The notes under the pieces were generated by a model. That model saw only the letters and a program-made list of their open reading frames with translations. It had not been told where the DNA came from and made no database searches. The translations under genes were made by a program, and so were the position numbers. This document shows, one piece after another, positions 44,920 through 54,996 of a stretch of DNA of 64,000 nt. Positions within the stretch are counted from its first letter, which is position 1, and each line of letters begins with the position of its first letter. The DNA comes from Blastomonas natatoria (GTDB lineage: Bacteria > Pseudomonadota > Alphaproteobacteria > Sphingomonadales > Sphingomonadaceae), in the NCBI RefSeq assembly GCF_003201955.1, contig NZ_QJJM01000002.1, positions 186,001 through 250,000 on the forward strand, written 5' to 3'.

Positions 44920-45241
44920 GGGTCCCCCCTGTGAGGTGATGCTGCGTACTGCGCGACCCGGACCGAATGCAGCAAACTCTCTCGATTCGCCTGCATTGCC
45001 GGGCGAACTCTACCGCAAAACCGGTCAAGCGATAGTGCTAAACCGCACAAGGCCAGTGCGGCGCGCGGGAGTCCCCGTTCCGGGAATTTGGCGGCCGAAG
45101 GCCGCTCGCATGACCGCAAGGATGAGCGCCGTCAGATCCGGCAACGTCCCTCGCCATCAGGCCGCACGCTCGTCTGGCGGTACAAGCGCACGAAAGCTCC
45201 CCTGGAAGGGTCGCCGCCCAGTCCTGCTTGTCGCCACTTCG
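44920..45241. other. Gene-free region upstream of gdhA
   Basis: No convincing coding frame is seen. It contains a GCGGCC-GAA-GGCCGC hairpin at 45091-45105 and, on the reverse strand, a TTGACC hexamer that could be a -35 element for gdhA, without a clear -10 partner. Short open frames here lack the codon bias of neighbours. Confidence 0.4.
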
Positions 45242-46009
45242 TCATAGTACCCTGGGTTCGGACTCGACCTTGCCAGCGTCAGACGAGCCCTCGGACAATG
45301 TCTCATCGGGCGCGAGATCGGTGACGAGCGCCCGCATGCTACCGGAAGGCTGATCTTCGGGAGCGTTCGGCGATGGCTCCGAGGCCGATGCCTCCGTAAC
45401 GGTCTTGATGGGCTTTTCAGGCTCGGCTTCCGGGCTATCCCCTGCCCCGACGAGAGGGCCAAGCGCCATGCCGAGGCGCGAAAGCTGCGCCACCATCACC
45501 GTGTCGACTGCCGGGGCGATATCTCCAAACCCGGTCCTGCTGAACCCGCCGACCACATAGTCCATCACCACGCGCGTCCCGCCCTTCACCGGCTTGAGCG
45601 TGAAGGTCAGCGATCCGTTGACGGCCTCACTCTGCAGCGGGCCCAGCGCACCTGTCAGCCGCAGGAGCCTGCCCGGATCGACATAGACGATCTGCATATG
45701 CTGGACGCTGCCGCGCAAAGTACGCTGCGGCACGCCGCTTTCGGTCGTGGCCTCATTAGGAATGAGTTCACAGAAACAGCCACCGGCCTGCGAATCCATG
45801 TACAGGTTCTCAGCATTGCCGGTCCAGCTATGATCCTTGTCCCACCATTTGGCCGGCGTGCGAAGCATTGCGAAGGTTGCTTCGGGATCGGTCGAAACCG
45901 TCACGCTGTGCTGGACTGCAAATCCGGCATCCGTCTGCTTTACGAGTTCGGCGCGCGCAGGCGTGGCGACAGCCAGTGGAAGGACAAGGGCGGCAAGAGC
46001 AAGGCGCAT
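45242..46009 (-). CDS. Exported SRPBCC/START-like protein with acidic tail
   Basis: Protein of 255 residues. A signal peptide ends near ARA (residue 20). An SRPBCC (polyketide cyclase/START-like) fold covers about 25-185, with PEATFAMLRTPAKWWDKDHSW typical of the family's helix-grip entrance. A low-complexity Ser/Glu/Pro/Asp tail of about 65 residues follows. The fold binds hydrophobic ligands; the ligand here is unknown. An exported form is less usual than the cytoplasmic ones. Confidence 0.8.
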   Translation of the reverse strand: MRLALAALVLPLAVATPARAELVKQTDAGFAVQHSVTVSTDPEATFAMLRTPAKWWDKDHSWTGNAENLYMDSQAGGCFCELIPNEATTESGVPQRTLRGSVQHMQIVYVDPGRLLRLTGALGPLQSEAVNGSLTFTLKPVKGGTRVVMDYVVGGFSRTGFGDIAPAVDTVMVAQLSRLGMALGPLVGAGDSPEAEPEKPIKTVTEASASEPSPNAPEDQPSGSMRALVTDLAPDETLSEGSSDAGKVESEPRVL

Positions 46010-46157
46010 GTCAGAGGTTCCCCGATATCAGGCGGCCATCCATGCCGCTGAAACGGGGCGGGAGCAAGCGATCCATCACGCTTCGTTTACACCCGTCGGC
46101 CCAATCCGCGGGGATTGCGCCGGCTGACCTTCCCTTCACAGGGAAGGCCGGGACGCT

Positions 46158-46805
46158 TCAGGCGTCGAGAACGGCGGCAATCTGGCCAGCGACCGAGTCC
46201 ATGCTCGCCATGCCGTCAACCCGGCTGACGATGCTCCGCGCTTCGTAGATGGGCAGGATCGGCGCGGTCTTGGCGCGATATTCGGCCATGCGCGTACGAA
46301 CGGTTTCCTCATTGTCATCGGGCCGCCGCTTGAACTCGGTCGACCCGCACTTGTCGCAAACACCCTCTTTCGCGGGCAGCTTGTAGCGATCGTGATAACC
46401 CTCGCCGCAATTGGCACAGGTGAAGCGGCCGGTGATGCGATCGACCAGCGCGTCCTCGTTGACCTCCAGCTCGATGACATGATGGAGACTGCGGCCACGG
46501 GCCTCCAGGATTTCGTCGAGTGACTCTGCCTGAGCGGCGGTACGCGGATAGCCGTCAAAGATAATTCCAGTGTCCGGCGAAAGCTCGTCAAGCGCATCGC
46601 CGATGATGCCCGAGACGATCTCGTCCGAAACCAGCTCGCCAGCTTCCATCACCGCCTTGGCCTTGAGACCGATGGGCGTACCCGCCTTGACGGCGGCCCG
46701 CAGCATGTCGCCTGTCGAGAGCTGCTTTATGCCGCGTTCGTCCACCAGACGCTGGGCCTGGGTGCCCTTGCCCGCGCCCGGAGGGCCCAAAAGAATGATA
46801 TTCAT
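46158..46805 (-). CDS. adk: Adenylate kinase
   Basis: Cytoplasmic enzyme of 215 residues that interconverts ATP, ADP and AMP. The P-loop GPPGAGKGT is at 7-15, FDGYPRTAAQ follows, and the LID domain carries four Cys (CANC and CDKC) that should bind zinc. It is the last gene of the spc-type operon, 61 bases after secY, as is common. The start is the ATG at 46805, six codons inside the longest frame. Confidence 0.96.
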   Translation of the reverse strand: MNIILLGPPGAGKGTQAQRLVDERGIKQLSTGDMLRAAVKAGTPIGLKAKAVMEAGELVSDEIVSGIIGDALDELSPDTGIIFDGYPRTAAQAESLDEILEARGRSLHHVIELEVNEDALVDRITGRFTCANCGEGYHDRYKLPAKEGVCDKCGSTEFKRRPDDNEETVRTRMAEYRAKTAPILPIYEARSIVSRVDGMASMDSVAGQIAAVLDA

Positions 46806-46866
46806 GGGTAATCCATCCCCCAACGGGCCGGTTGTGCCCGGCCCCGACTATCCTCAAACGCTGCGC

Positions 46867-48234
46867 TTAGCGCAAGCGTCCCTTCAGCTTGGCCTTCTTG
46901 ATAAGATCGGCATATTGGTGCGCGAGCAGATGGCTCTGGATCTGCGTGATCGTATCGACGGTCACGTTGACCACGATCAGCAGGCTGGTGCCGCCCAGGA
47001 AGAACAGCGGAATTCCCGTCTGTGCAATGACATATTCGGGCAGCACGCAGACAAAGGTCAGATAGGCTGCGCCGACAACGGTGATGCGCGTGAGCACATA
47101 ATCCAGATAGGTCGCGGTGTTCTTGCCCGGACGAATGCCCGGAATGAAACCGCCATTCTTCTTCAGATTCTCCGAGGTCTCTTCCGGGTTGAACACCACG
47201 GCGGTGTAGAAGAAGCAGAAGAAGATGATGCCCAGCGCATAGAGCGCCATGTACAGCGGCTGGCCATGCGCCAGATACTGATTGAGCGACTGAAGGATGC
47301 CACCGGCGGTCGAGTTCGCGTCCACCGAGTTGCCGGCAAACTGCGTGATCGTCAGCGGCATCAGCAGCAGCGAAGAGGCAAAGATCGGCGGAATGACGCC
47401 TGCAGTGTTGATCTTGAGCGGCAGATGGCTGCGATCGGCCTGCATCACGCCGCGCTGGGTGGCGCGCTTGGGATACTGGATCAGCACCCGGCGCTGGGCG
47501 CGTTCCATGAAGCTGATCAGCAGGACAAGGCCGACGATCATGGCGATGAGAGCAACGATCGCGAAGGGCGAGATTGAGCCGGTACGACCGCCCTCGAACA
47601 TCTGTGCCGCAAAAACCGGCATCTGGGCGACAATGCCCGCCATGATGATCAGCGAAATGCCGTTGCCGATACCGCGCGCAGTGATCTGCTCGCCAAGCCA
47701 CATCAGGAACATCGTGCCGCCGATAAGGCTGATCACGGCGCCGATGCGGAACATGATGCCCGGATCGATCACGGCCTGGATACCGCTGGCACCGGCGTAG
47801 GATTCAAGACCCACGGCGATGAAATAGCCCTGCATGGCCGTCAGGAACACGGTGCCATAGCGCGTGTACTGGTTCAGCTTCTTGCGCCCCGACTCGCCTT
47901 CCTTCTTGATCGCGGCCAGCTGCGGCGAAAGCGACGCGGCGAGCTGCACCACGATCGACGCGGTGATGTACGGCATGACCCCCAGCGCGATCAGGCTCAT
48001 GCGCTCGAGCGAACCGCCCGAGAAGGTGTTGAAGATGTCGAGAACGCCGCCCTTGGTCTGCTGGTACAGCGCCGCCAATGCGGTCGGATCGACACCGGGG
48101 AGCGGGACATAGCTCAACAGCCGGAAGATGATGAGAGCGCCGATCGTGAACCAGATGCGGTTCTTCAGATCGGTCGCCTGGCTGAATTTCGCCAGGCTGA
48201 AATTGCTAGCCAGATTGTCGGCCCGTGATGCCAT
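46867..48234 (-). CDS. secY: Preprotein translocase subunit SecY
   Basis: Channel-forming inner-membrane protein of 455 residues with ten transmembrane segments, the core of the Sec translocon. Conserved are FTIGALIIFRLLSYVPLPG in helix 1, the plug region GVLDIFNTFSGG, and MPYITASIVVQL. It follows rplO in the usual spc operon order, with about 200 bases in between that hold no gene. Confidence 0.96.
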   Translation of the reverse strand: MASRADNLASNFSLAKFSQATDLKNRIWFTIGALIIFRLLSYVPLPGVDPTALAALYQQTKGGVLDIFNTFSGGSLERMSLIALGVMPYITASIVVQLAASLSPQLAAIKKEGESGRKKLNQYTRYGTVFLTAMQGYFIAVGLESYAGASGIQAVIDPGIMFRIGAVISLIGGTMFLMWLGEQITARGIGNGISLIIMAGIVAQMPVFAAQMFEGGRTGSISPFAIVALIAMIVGLVLLISFMERAQRRVLIQYPKRATQRGVMQADRSHLPLKINTAGVIPPIFASSLLLMPLTITQFAGNSVDANSTAGGILQSLNQYLAHGQPLYMALYALGIIFFCFFYTAVVFNPEETSENLKKNGGFIPGIRPGKNTATYLDYVLTRITVVGAAYLTFVCVLPEYVIAQTGIPLFFLGGTSLLIVVNVTVDTITQIQSHLLAHQYADLIKKAKLKGRLR

Positions 48235-48433
48235 GAAACCTGTATCCCAAAAAGCGGCCTGTAGGGGCGCCCAAACTGGCGCGAGGCCGAAAAATCTGTC
48301 CGAAGCGCCCTGCTGAACGCTGGTCTGCCTAAGCGAACGAGCGCAGCGATACCGCCTTGGGGCGCTTCAAGCAAGACGCCCCGCACTCACCATATCGGGA
48401 GGCGGGGCGTGCTTGACAAGCCGACCGTCGCGG

Positions 48434-48934
48434 TCAGGCTTTCTTTTCGCGTTCCGGCTTGCGATAGGGCTCGCGCGGGGCGATGATCTCGACCTTGCCG
48501 CCAGCCTTTTCGATGGCTTCGACGGCCGACTTCGACGCACCGGCCACTGCAAAGGTCACCTTGGCGGTCAGTTCGCCCTTGGCGAGCAGACGAACGCCGT
48601 CCTTGCCGCCGCGCGACAGACCGGCAGCGCGCAGTGCAGCCTGATCGACGGTACCATCGGTGGCGAGCTTGCCCGCATCGATGAACTTCTGGATCATGCC
48701 CAGATTGACGATGTCATAATCCTTGCCGAAAGGATTGTTGAAGCCGCGCTTCGGGATGCGCATGTGGAGCGGCATCTGGCCGCCTTCAAATCCGGCGATC
48801 GAGACGCCCGAGCGGCTGGTCTGGCCCTTCTGGCCGCGTCCGCTGGTCTTGCCCTTGCCCGAACCGATGCCGCGTCCGACGCGCATACGGCCCTTGCGGG
48901 CGCCCTTGTTGTCGTTGATTTCGTTCAGTTTCAT
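48434..48934 (-). CDS. rplO: 50S ribosomal protein L15
   Basis: Protein of 166 residues of the large subunit, binding 23S rRNA late in assembly. The N-terminal [19 protein letters not shown] is the family signature, and [18 protein letters not shown] follows. The start at 48934 (MKLNEIND) is standard; the frame remains open to 49045. It lies between rpmD and secY, with a 160-base spacer upstream that contains no gene. Confidence 0.96.
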   Translation of the reverse strand: MKLNEINDNKGARKGRMRVGRGIGSGKGKTSGRGQKGQTSRSGVSIAGFEGGQMPLHMRIPKRGFNNPFGKDYDIVNLGMIQKFIDAGKLATDGTVDQAALRAAGLSRGGKDGVRLLAKGELTAKVTFAVAGASKSAVEAIEKAGGKVEIIAPREPYRKPEREKKA

Positions 48935-49094
48935 GATTGCACTCGCTTTCGCTTTGTTCGCGCTGATAAAAGTCGCCCCTCTGTCGGGGGACGTGCTGGC
49001 TACCCAGCCCGCAGGCTGGACGCAGTAGAGAGGGGCTCGCCGCAAAGCAAGCCCCTCCCCGATCTTCTCCCCGTCGGAAGAAGAAAGTTCAGTT

Positions 49095-49271
49095 TCAGTC
49101 GACGATGGTCACCATGTGACGGACCTTCTGGATCATGCCGCGAATTTCGGGCGTGTCCGTGTGTTCCACCACGCGGTTCATCTTGCCGAGGCCCAGGCCT
49201 GCCAGCACCTTGCGCTGCGATTCCGGGCGACGGATCGGCGATCCGGTCTGCTTTACCTTGATGGTTGCCAT
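49095..49271 (-). CDS. rpmD: 50S ribosomal protein L30
   Basis: Short protein of 58 residues: it begins [19 protein letters not shown] and ends HMVTIVD. The KVKQTGSPI start and [17 protein letters not shown] segment are diagnostic. It sits between rpsE and rplO in the expected position, starting five bases after the rpsE stop. Confidence 0.95.
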   Translation of the reverse strand: MATIKVKQTGSPIRRPESQRKVLAGLGLGKMNRVVEHTDTPEIRGMIQKVRHMVTIVD

Positions 49272-49276
49272 GTCGA

Positions 49277-49999
49277 TTACTCCGTAATCGCGGCGGCTTC
49301 GACCTCGGCGACAGCAGCCGATGCTCCGCCACGGCCCAGCAGGTCGGCAACCTTCTTGCCACGACGTGCTGCCACCGACTTGGGGCTGGTCTGTTCGCCG
49401 AGCGCCTCGAAGGTCGCGCGGATCATGTTATAGGGGTTCGAGGTGCCATTGGACTTGGTCACAACGTCGGCCACGCCCAGGCTTTCGAACACGGCGCGCA
49501 TCGGACCACCGGCGATGATGCCGGTACCCTGGGGCGCGCTGCGCAGCGTGACCTTGCCAGCGCCGAAATGGCCCTTGCCGTCATGGTGCAGCGTGCGGCC
49601 TTCCTTGAGCGGAACGCGGATCATCTTCTTCTTGGCAGCAGCGGTTGCCTTGCTGATCGCCTCAGGCACCTCGCGGGCCTTGCCATGGCCGAATCCGGCA
49701 CGACCCTGGCCATCACCGACCACCACCAGAGCAGCAAAGCCGAAGCGCTTGCCGCCCTTGACGGTCTTCGAGACGCGGTTGATGTGAACGAGCTTTTCGA
49801 TCAGCTCCTCACCCTGTTCCTCGTCGCGCTTGTTGCGATCGTCACGACGGCCGCGGCCACCGCGTTCACCGCCACGGTCGTTGCCACCGCGACCACGACC
49901 ACGGCCACCACGACCCTGGCGTTCCTGCTGCGGCTGAGCACCGCCTTCGGCGCTCTGGTTGTCGGCAGCTTCCGAGCTCATCAGTTCATCAGCCATCAT
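49277..49999 (-). CDS. rpsE: 30S ribosomal protein S5 with long Arg/Gly-rich N-terminus
   Basis: Protein of 240 residues against about 165 in E. coli. The S5 core starts near residue 62 ([20 protein letters not shown]) and contains [12 protein letters not shown] and [12 protein letters not shown]. The extra N-terminus is acidic, then Gln-rich, then carries RG/GRG/RGG repeats (about 28-55), a composition typical of RNA-binding tails. The start overlaps the rplR stop by one base; a second ATG follows directly. S5 is important for decoding fidelity and is the spectinomycin contact region. Confidence 0.95.
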   Translation of the reverse strand: MMADELMSSEAADNQSAEGGAQPQQERQGRGGRGRGRGGNDRGGERGGRGRRDDRNKRDEEQGEELIEKLVHINRVSKTVKGGKRFGFAALVVVGDGQGRAGFGHGKAREVPEAISKATAAAKKKMIRVPLKEGRTLHHDGKGHFGAGKVTLRSAPQGTGIIAGGPMRAVFESLGVADVVTKSNGTSNPYNMIRATFEALGEQTSPKSVAARRGKKVADLLGRGGASAAVAEVEAAAITE

Positions 50000-50349
50000 T
50001 AAAACTCCAGTCCGCCTTCGCGAGCGGCATCAGCCAGGGCCTTGACCCGGCCATGAAAAATGAAGCCGCCACGGTCGAAGACAACGGTGGTGACGCCGGC
50101 CTGCTTGCCGGCTTCGGCGATCTTCTTGCCAACGGCAATGGCATCAGCAACGGTTGCGCCGCTGCCTTTGCTGCCCTTGGTAAGGGTCGAAGCCGCTGCG
50201 AGGGTCTTGCCAGCTTCATCATCGATGATCTGAGCATAGATGTGCTTGCCGGTGCGGTGCACCGAAAGACGGGGACGTCCGCCTGCCCGCTTGCGCAGCG
50301 AACTGCGCACGCGCTGACGGCGACGATCGAACAAAGAGAGCTTCGCCAT
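49999..50349 (-). CDS. rplR: 50S ribosomal protein L18
   Basis: Protein of 116 residues that binds 5S rRNA in the central protuberance. [20 protein letters not shown] and the C-terminal [28 protein letters not shown] are typical. It is three bases from rplF, in normal spc order. Confidence 0.96.
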   Translation of the reverse strand: MAKLSLFDRRRQRVRSSLRKRAGGRPRLSVHRTGKHIYAQIIDDEAGKTLAAASTLTKGSKGSGATVADAIAVGKKIAEAGKQAGVTTVVFDRGGFIFHGRVKALADAAREGGLEF

Positions 50350-50352
50350 GGC

Positions 50353-50886
50353 TTACTTCTTCTTCCCTTCCTTGCGGAAGATAAACTCGCCCGCATATTT
50401 GATACCCTTGCCCTTGTAGGGCTCCGGCTTGCGCCAGCGACGGATCTCGGCAGCCACCTGGCCCACCTTCTGGCGATCGCTGCCAGAGATGTGGATGGTG
50501 GTCTGGTCCGGGGTCTTGATGTCGATGCCATCGGGGATGGCGAAATCGACGTCATGGCTGTAGCCGAGCTGCAGCTTCAGGTTGTTGCCCTGAACGTTCG
50601 CACGATAGCCGACGCCGGTGATGTTCAGCGTCTTGGTGAACCCTTCGGTCACGCCCACCACCAGGTTCTGGACCAGCGTGCGCTGCATGCCCCAGAAAGC
50701 GCGGGCGCGGCGAGTGCCATTGGCCGGCTTCACCGAAACTTCGCCATCACCCAGTTCGTAGGTGATGTCGGGAACGGTCGGCATCGACAGTTCGCCCTTG
50801 GGGCCCTTCATGGTGATAACACCATCGGCCATCGAGGCAGTGACGCCTGCGGGAATTGCCACAGGCTTTTTACCAATGCGGCTCAT
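50353..50886 (-). CDS. rplF: 50S ribosomal protein L6
   Basis: Protein of 177 residues with two related RNA-binding domains near the sarcin-ricin loop region. Diagnostic segments are [15 protein letters not shown] at the N-terminus and [15 protein letters not shown] at the C-terminus. The ATG at 50886 is one base after the rpsH stop; a longer frame to 51060 overlaps rpsH and is not used. Confidence 0.96.
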   Translation of the reverse strand: MSRIGKKPVAIPAGVTASMADGVITMKGPKGELSMPTVPDITYELGDGEVSVKPANGTRRARAFWGMQRTLVQNLVVGVTEGFTKTLNITGVGYRANVQGNNLKLQLGYSHDVDFAIPDGIDIKTPDQTTIHISGSDRQKVGQVAAEIRRWRKPEPYKGKGIKYAGEFIFRKEGKKK

Positions 50887-50887
50887 A

Positions 50888-51283
50888 TCAGAATACCTCC
50901 GCCAGCACCTCGCCGCCGACATTCTGTTCGCGCGCTTCAGCGTCGGACAGAACACCGCGGGGGGTGGATACGATGGTGATGCCGAGGCCGTTGCGTACGA
51001 TCGGCAGGTCCTTCGACCCCGAATAGACGCGGCGGCCAGGCTTGGACACGCGCGCGACATGCTTGATCGCGGGCTGGCCCTCGAAATACTTCAGCTCGAT
51101 GCGCAGGCCCTTGTGACGGCCCAGCAGCTCTTCGCTATATCCGCGGATATAGCCTTCGCGCTGCAGCACATCGAGAACACGGGCGCGCAGGTTCGACGCC
51201 GGCGACATCACGCTGTCCTTCTTGGCCTGCTGGCCATTGCGGATGCGGGTGAGCATATCGCCCAGAGGATCGGTCATTGCCAT
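50888..51283 (-). CDS. rpsH: 30S ribosomal protein S8
   Basis: Protein of 131 residues that binds helix 21 of 16S rRNA and, in E. coli, represses the spc operon. [16 protein letters not shown] near the N-terminus and the C-terminal [20 protein letters not shown] are typical. MAMTD has two possible start Met codons. Order and spacing to rpsN (12 bases) are normal. Confidence 0.96.
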   Translation of the reverse strand: MAMTDPLGDMLTRIRNGQQAKKDSVMSPASNLRARVLDVLQREGYIRGYSEELLGRHKGLRIELKYFEGQPAIKHVARVSKPGRRVYSGSKDLPIVRNGLGITIVSTPRGVLSDAEAREQNVGGEVLAEVF

Positions 51284-51295
51284 ATCATCAAATCC

Positions 51296-51601
51296 TTACC
51301 AGCTGGACTTCGTAACGCCGGGGATAAGGCCCTTGTTGGCCAGATCCCGCAGCTCGATACGGCAGAGCCCGAACTTGCGGTAATAGGCACGCGGACGACC
51401 GGTGGTGTTGCAACGGTTGCGCACGCGCGTGGGGTTCGCGTTGCGGGGCAGTTCAGCCATCTTCAGCCGGGCGATGAGACGCTCGGTCTCGTCCAGGCTG
51501 CTGTCTTCTGCCTTCGCACGAAGACGCGCATAACGGCCAGCATACTGCTTGACCATCTTCTTGCGACGTTCGTTCTTGTTGATGGAACTCAGTTTCGCCA
51601 T
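51296..51601 (-). CDS. rpsN: 30S ribosomal protein S14 (zinc-independent form)
   Basis: Protein of 101 residues of the small-subunit head. It has the long form without the CxxC zinc ribbon; [21 protein letters not shown] is the conserved core. The long C-minus form means no zinc is required. It lies 42 bases after rplE. Confidence 0.96.
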   Translation of the reverse strand: MAKLSSINKNERRKKMVKQYAGRYARLRAKAEDSSLDETERLIARLKMAELPRNANPTRVRNRCNTTGRPRAYYRKFGLCRIELRDLANKGLIPGVTKSSW

Positions 51602-51643
51602 GACTTAAGTTCTCGCCTTTCTAAAATGCGAGACGGAGGACAA

Positions 51644-52225
51644 TTATGCCGCCGCCTTTTCCTGGGTTTCCTCAACCGGGAACGGGAAGCCGAAAAGACG
51701 CAGCAGTTCGCGCGCTTCTTCGTCCGTCTTGGCGGTCGTGGTCACGATGATGTCCATTCCGCGAACAGCATCGATCTGGTCGTAGCTGATTTCGGGGAAA
51801 ATGATCTGCTCCTTCAGGCCCATGGCGTAGTTGCCACGACCGTCGAAGCTCTTGGGGTTCAGGCCACGGAAGTCGCGGATGCGCGGCATCGCGATTGTCA
51901 CCAGACGATCGAGAAACTCGTACATGCGTTCCTTGCGCAGGGTCACCTTGCAGCCGATCGGCATGCCTTCGCGCAGCTTGAACTGTGCGATCGACTTGCG
52001 CGCCTTGGTGATCACGGGCTTCTGGCCGGCGATCAGTTCCATTTCGGCAGCGGCGGTGGTCACCTTCTTCTTGTCCTGGCTGCCTTCACCGACACCCATG
52101 TTGATGGTGATCTTTTCCAGCTTGGGAACCTGCATCGGGTTCTTGTAGCCGAACTTTTCCTGCATCGCCTTGGCGATGACGTCGTCATAGCGCTGACGCA
52201 GGCGGGGGGTGTACTTATCAGCCAT
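51644..52225 (-). CDS. rplE: 50S ribosomal protein L5
   Basis: Protein of 193 residues that binds 5S rRNA and contacts P-site tRNA. Core segments are [36 protein letters not shown] and [19 protein letters not shown] short Ala-rich end (ETQEKAAA) follows. Its start overlaps the rplX end by eight bases. Confidence 0.96.
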   Translation of the reverse strand: MADKYTPRLRQRYDDVIAKAMQEKFGYKNPMQVPKLEKITINMGVGEGSQDKKKVTTAAAEMELIAGQKPVITKARKSIAQFKLREGMPIGCKVTLRKERMYEFLDRLVTIAMPRIRDFRGLNPKSFDGRGNYAMGLKEQIIFPEISYDQIDAVRGMDIIVTTTAKTDEEARELLRLFGFPFPVEETQEKAAA

Positions 52226-52538
52226 CGATCTTCTCCCCGGACTTCACGGCCACGCGGACCTTCTTGCCGTCGACCGTCTCGAAGCGGACGCGCGTGGGCG
52301 CTCCGGTCTTCGGATCGGCCACGGCGACCTTGGAAATGTGCAGCGGAGCCTCGACGCGGTCCAGACCGCCCTGGGGGTTCGCCTGGCTCGGCTTGCGATG
52401 GCGGACCATCACGTTCAGGCCCGAAACAACGACCTTGTCGTCCTTCGGCATCACCTTGGTGACGGTACCGTTACGACCCTTGTCCTTGCCGGACAGGACG
52501 ACGACCTTGTCACCCTTTTTGATCTTAGCGCTCGCCAT
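52218..52538 (-). CDS. rplX: 50S ribosomal protein L24
   Basis: Protein of 106 residues that starts large-subunit assembly. The KOW motif [20 protein letters not shown] lies at the N-terminus. Its end overlaps rplE by eight bases and its start is two bases from the rplN stop, so rplN-rplX-rplE should be translated as a block. Confidence 0.96.
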   Translation of the reverse strand: MASAKIKKGDKVVVLSGKDKGRNGTVTKVMPKDDKVVVSGLNVMVRHRKPSQANPQGGLDRVEAPLHISKVAVADPKTGAPTRVRFETVDGKKVRVAVKSGEKIDG

Positions 52539-52540
52539 GA

Positions 52541-52909
52541 TTACAGCACCTCCGGAGCCAGCGAGATGATCTTCATGTGCTTGCGCGCGCGCAGCTCACG
52601 GACCACCGGGCCAAAAATACGGGTGCCGATGGGCTCATCGTTCTTGTTGATCAGCACGGCAGCATTGCTGTCGAAGCGAATGACGCTGCCGTCGGCGCGG
52701 CGGACGTCCTTGGCGGTGCGCACGATGACGGCGCGGTGCACGTCACCCTTTTTCACGCGGCCGCGCGGTGCGGCTTCCTTGACGGAGACGACGATGATGT
52801 CGCCCACGCCGGCGAAGCGACGCTTCGATCCGCCGAGAACCTTGATGCACTGGACGCGCTTCGCGCCACTGTTGTCAGCGACATCAAGATTGGATTGCAT
52901 CTGGATCAT
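52541..52909 (-). CDS. rplN: 50S ribosomal protein L14
   Basis: Protein of 122 residues at the subunit interface. [18 protein letters not shown] begins the protein and [20 protein letters not shown] is near the end of the core. Length and sequence are standard. It follows rpsQ after a 56-base gap without a gene. Confidence 0.97.
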   Translation of the reverse strand: MIQMQSNLDVADNSGAKRVQCIKVLGGSKRRFAGVGDIIVVSVKEAAPRGRVKKGDVHRAVIVRTAKDVRRADGSVIRFDSNAAVLINKNDEPIGTRIFGPVVRELRARKHMKIISLAPEVL

Positions 52910-52965
52910 GGATCCGTTTCCTTCTTGTCTGGCTTGCCGGAACCGGTCCGGCAGTTCCTAATGGC

Positions 52966-53235
52966 TTACGCTTCGCTCGAAGCTTCGGGCGCCTTGTGGG
53001 TATTCACCCGATCCAGCACCTTCCAGGTCTTCAGCTTGGAAATCGGAGCCGTCTCTTCGATGCGGACGGTTTCGCCTTCCTTGAAGCTGTTGTTCTCGTC
53101 ATGCGCGTGATACTTCTTCGAACGACGGATGATCTTCCCATAAAGCGGGTGCTTCACCTTGCGCTCGACATTCACCACCACGGTCTTGTCGCCCTTGTCG
53201 GAGACCACCGTTCCGGTCAGAACTCGTTTCGGCAT
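52966..53235 (-). CDS. rpsQ: 30S ribosomal protein S17
   Basis: Protein of 89 residues binding the 5' domain of 16S r[23 protein letters not shown] and the [21 protein letters not shown]-type core are typical. The ATG at 53235 has AAGGAGG upstream at ideal spacing; the open frame to 53298 is not used. A Glu/Ala/Ser tail extends the C-terminus slightly. Confidence 0.96.
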   Translation of the reverse strand: MPKRVLTGTVVSDKGDKTVVVNVERKVKHPLYGKIIRRSKKYHAHDENNSFKEGETVRIEETAPISKLKTWKVLDRVNTHKAPEASSEA

Positions 53236-53245
53236 ATCGGCCTCC

Positions 53246-53455
53246 TTACTTGGCTGCAGTGCGAGCGCGCTCGCTCTGCAGGGTCTTGATGCGGGCAATC
53301 GTGCGACGCACTTCGCGGACGCGTGCGGGACGCTCCAGCTGGTTGGTCGCGGCCTGGAAGCGCAGGTTGAACGCTTCCTTCTTCAGCGCACCCAGTTCAG
53401 CCGAAAGCTGATCGTCGGTCTTCTGCTGAAGGTCTTCAAAAATCTTGCTCATCAC
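53246..53455 (-). CDS. rpmC: 50S ribosomal protein L29
   Basis: Protein of 69 residues at the exit of the peptide tunnel. [20 protein letters not shown] and the [13 protein letters not shown] segment are diagnostic. The first ATG (53455) overlaps the rplP stop (ATGA); a second ATG follows at 53452, so the start may be one codon later. Confidence 0.95.
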   Translation of the reverse strand: MMSKIFEDLQQKTDDQLSAELGALKKEAFNLRFQAATNQLERPARVREVRRTIARIKTLQSERARTAAK

Positions 53456-53886
53456 TCACCTCCCAGGTGCGACGTATCGCCGAGGCGCGCCACGACCTTG
53501 GTCTTGATCGGCAGCTTCATCGCTGCACGCTCGAACGCCACAGCGGCGATCGGACCGGGGACGCCATCCAGTTCGAACAGGATGCGACCCGGCTTCACGC
53601 GGGCTGCCCAATATTCGACCGAACCCTTGCCCTTGCCCTGACGGACTTCGGCGGGCTTCTTGGTCACCGGCACATCGGGGAACACGCGGATCCACAAACG
53701 TCCCTGACGCTTGATGTGACGCGTGATCGCACGACGGGCGGCTTCGATCTGGCGAGCGGTAATCCGCTCGGGCTCCAGCGCCTTCAGGCCGTACGACCCG
53801 AAATTGAGGCTGGTTCCGCCCGGCGCGTTGCCGCTGATCCGGCCCTTGAATGCCTTACGGAACTTCATTTTCTTCGGTTGCAGCAT
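53452..53886 (-). CDS. rplP: 50S ribosomal protein L16
   Basis: Protein of 144 residues near the A site and 5S rRNA. Diagnostic segments are [16 protein letters not shown] at the start and [20 protein letters not shown] in the middle. It overlaps rpmC by four bases and is about 30 bases from rpsC. Confidence 0.97.
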   Translation of the reverse strand: MLQPKKMKFRKAFKGRISGNAPGGTSLNFGSYGLKALEPERITARQIEAARRAITRHIKRQGRLWIRVFPDVPVTKKPAEVRQGKGKGSVEYWAARVKPGRILFELDGVPGPIAAVAFERAAMKLPIKTKVVARLGDTSHLGGE

Positions 53887-53916
53887 GATGCTCTACCTTG
53901 TCTGTCTGTTCTGGGC

Positions 53917-54615
53917 TCAGCGGGCCGGGCGGACGCCGGAAGTCTGCGCTTCCATCATCAGCCGGTCCTGCGCCATCGGATCGTGACCAAGGATTTCGCC
54001 CTTGAAGATCCAGCACTTGATGCCGATGATGCCGTACGCGGTGAGCGCTTCGGCTTCGGCATAGTCGACATTGGCGCGCAGCGTGTGCAGCGGAACGCGG
54101 CCTTCGCGATACTGCTCGGTGCGGGCGATTTCGGCACCGCCAAGGCGGCCGCCGCACATCACCTTGATGCCTTCTGCGCCCAGACGCATCGCAGACTGCA
54201 TCGCGCGCTTCATCGCACGACGGAAGGCAACGCGGCGGATCAGCTGGTCGGCAATGCCCTGCGCGACAAGCTTGGCGTCGATTTCGGGCTTGCGGATCTC
54301 GACGATGTTGAGCTTGACCTCACCACCTTCGATCAGACCTTCCAGCGTCTTGCGCAGCTTCTCGATGTCCGCGCCTTTCTTGCCGATGATGACACCGGGA
54401 CGGGCAGCGTAGATCGAGACGCGGCACAGCTTGGCCGGGCGCTCGATGACCACCTTGGAGATCGCAGCCTGAGGCAGCGTCTTCATGATGTACTTGCGCA
54501 GCTCGATATCTTCCTTGAGCAGGCGCGCATAGTCGCGACCTTCGGCGAACCAGCGGCTGTCCCAGGTGCGGTTGATCTGCAGACGCAGGCCAATCGGATT
54601 GCTCTTGTGACCCAT
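53917..54615 (-). CDS. rpsC: 30S ribosomal protein S3
   Basis: Protein of 232 residues at the mRNA entry of the small subunit. An N-terminal KH domain contains [18 protein letters not shown], and the C-terminal half has [37 protein letters not shown] is the standard start. It begins three bases after the rplV stop. Confidence 0.97.
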   Translation of the reverse strand: MGHKSNPIGLRLQINRTWDSRWFAEGRDYARLLKEDIELRKYIMKTLPQAAISKVVIERPAKLCRVSIYAARPGVIIGKKGADIEKLRKTLEGLIEGGEVKLNIVEIRKPEIDAKLVAQGIADQLIRRVAFRRAMKRAMQSAMRLGAEGIKVMCGGRLGGAEIARTEQYREGRVPLHTLRANVDYAEAEALTAYGIIGIKCWIFKGEILGHDPMAQDRLMMEAQTSGVRPAR

Positions 54616-54618
54616 GGC

Positions 54619-54996
54619 TTACGCTTCCTCTTGTTCGCGCACGACGATGCGCAGGCGGCTGAACGGCTTCACGATGCGGCTGGAACGGCCACGTGCGCGG
54701 GTCATGAACCGCTTCATCGTGATCGCCTTGCCAACGCTCGCTTCAGCGACGACCAGCGCGTCGACATCGAGGTTGTGGTTGTTTTCCGCGTTGGCGATAG
54801 CCGACGCGAGGACCTTCTTGGCGTCGACAGCCATGGCCTTCTTCGAGAAGGACAGGATGTTCATCGCCTCTTCGGCCTTCTTGCCACGGATCAGGGCAGC
54901 GACAAGGTTGAGCTTCTGAGCCGAACCACGGATGGTGGTGCCGACGGCCAGCGCCTCATTTTCGCCCACGCGGCGCGGAGATTTTGCCTTGCCCAT
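54619..54996 (-). CDS. rplV: 50S ribosomal protein L22
   Basis: Protein of 125 residues whose beta-hairpin lines the exit tunnel. [20 protein letters not shown] and the C-terminal [19 protein letters not shown] mark the family. The start overlaps the rpsS stop by one base. Confidence 0.96.
   Translation of the reverse strand: MGKAKSPRRVGENEALAVGTTIRGSAQKLNLVAALIRGKKAEEAMNILSFSKKAMAVDAKKVLASAIANAENNHNLDVDALVVAEASVGKAITMKRFMTRARGRSSRIVKPFSRLRIVVREQEEA

Noticed and set aside
44918-45247. 109-residue open frame on the forward strand upstream of gdhA
   Set aside because: No ribosome site, Arg/Pro-rich random-like translation and no similarity to known folds; treated as non-coding.
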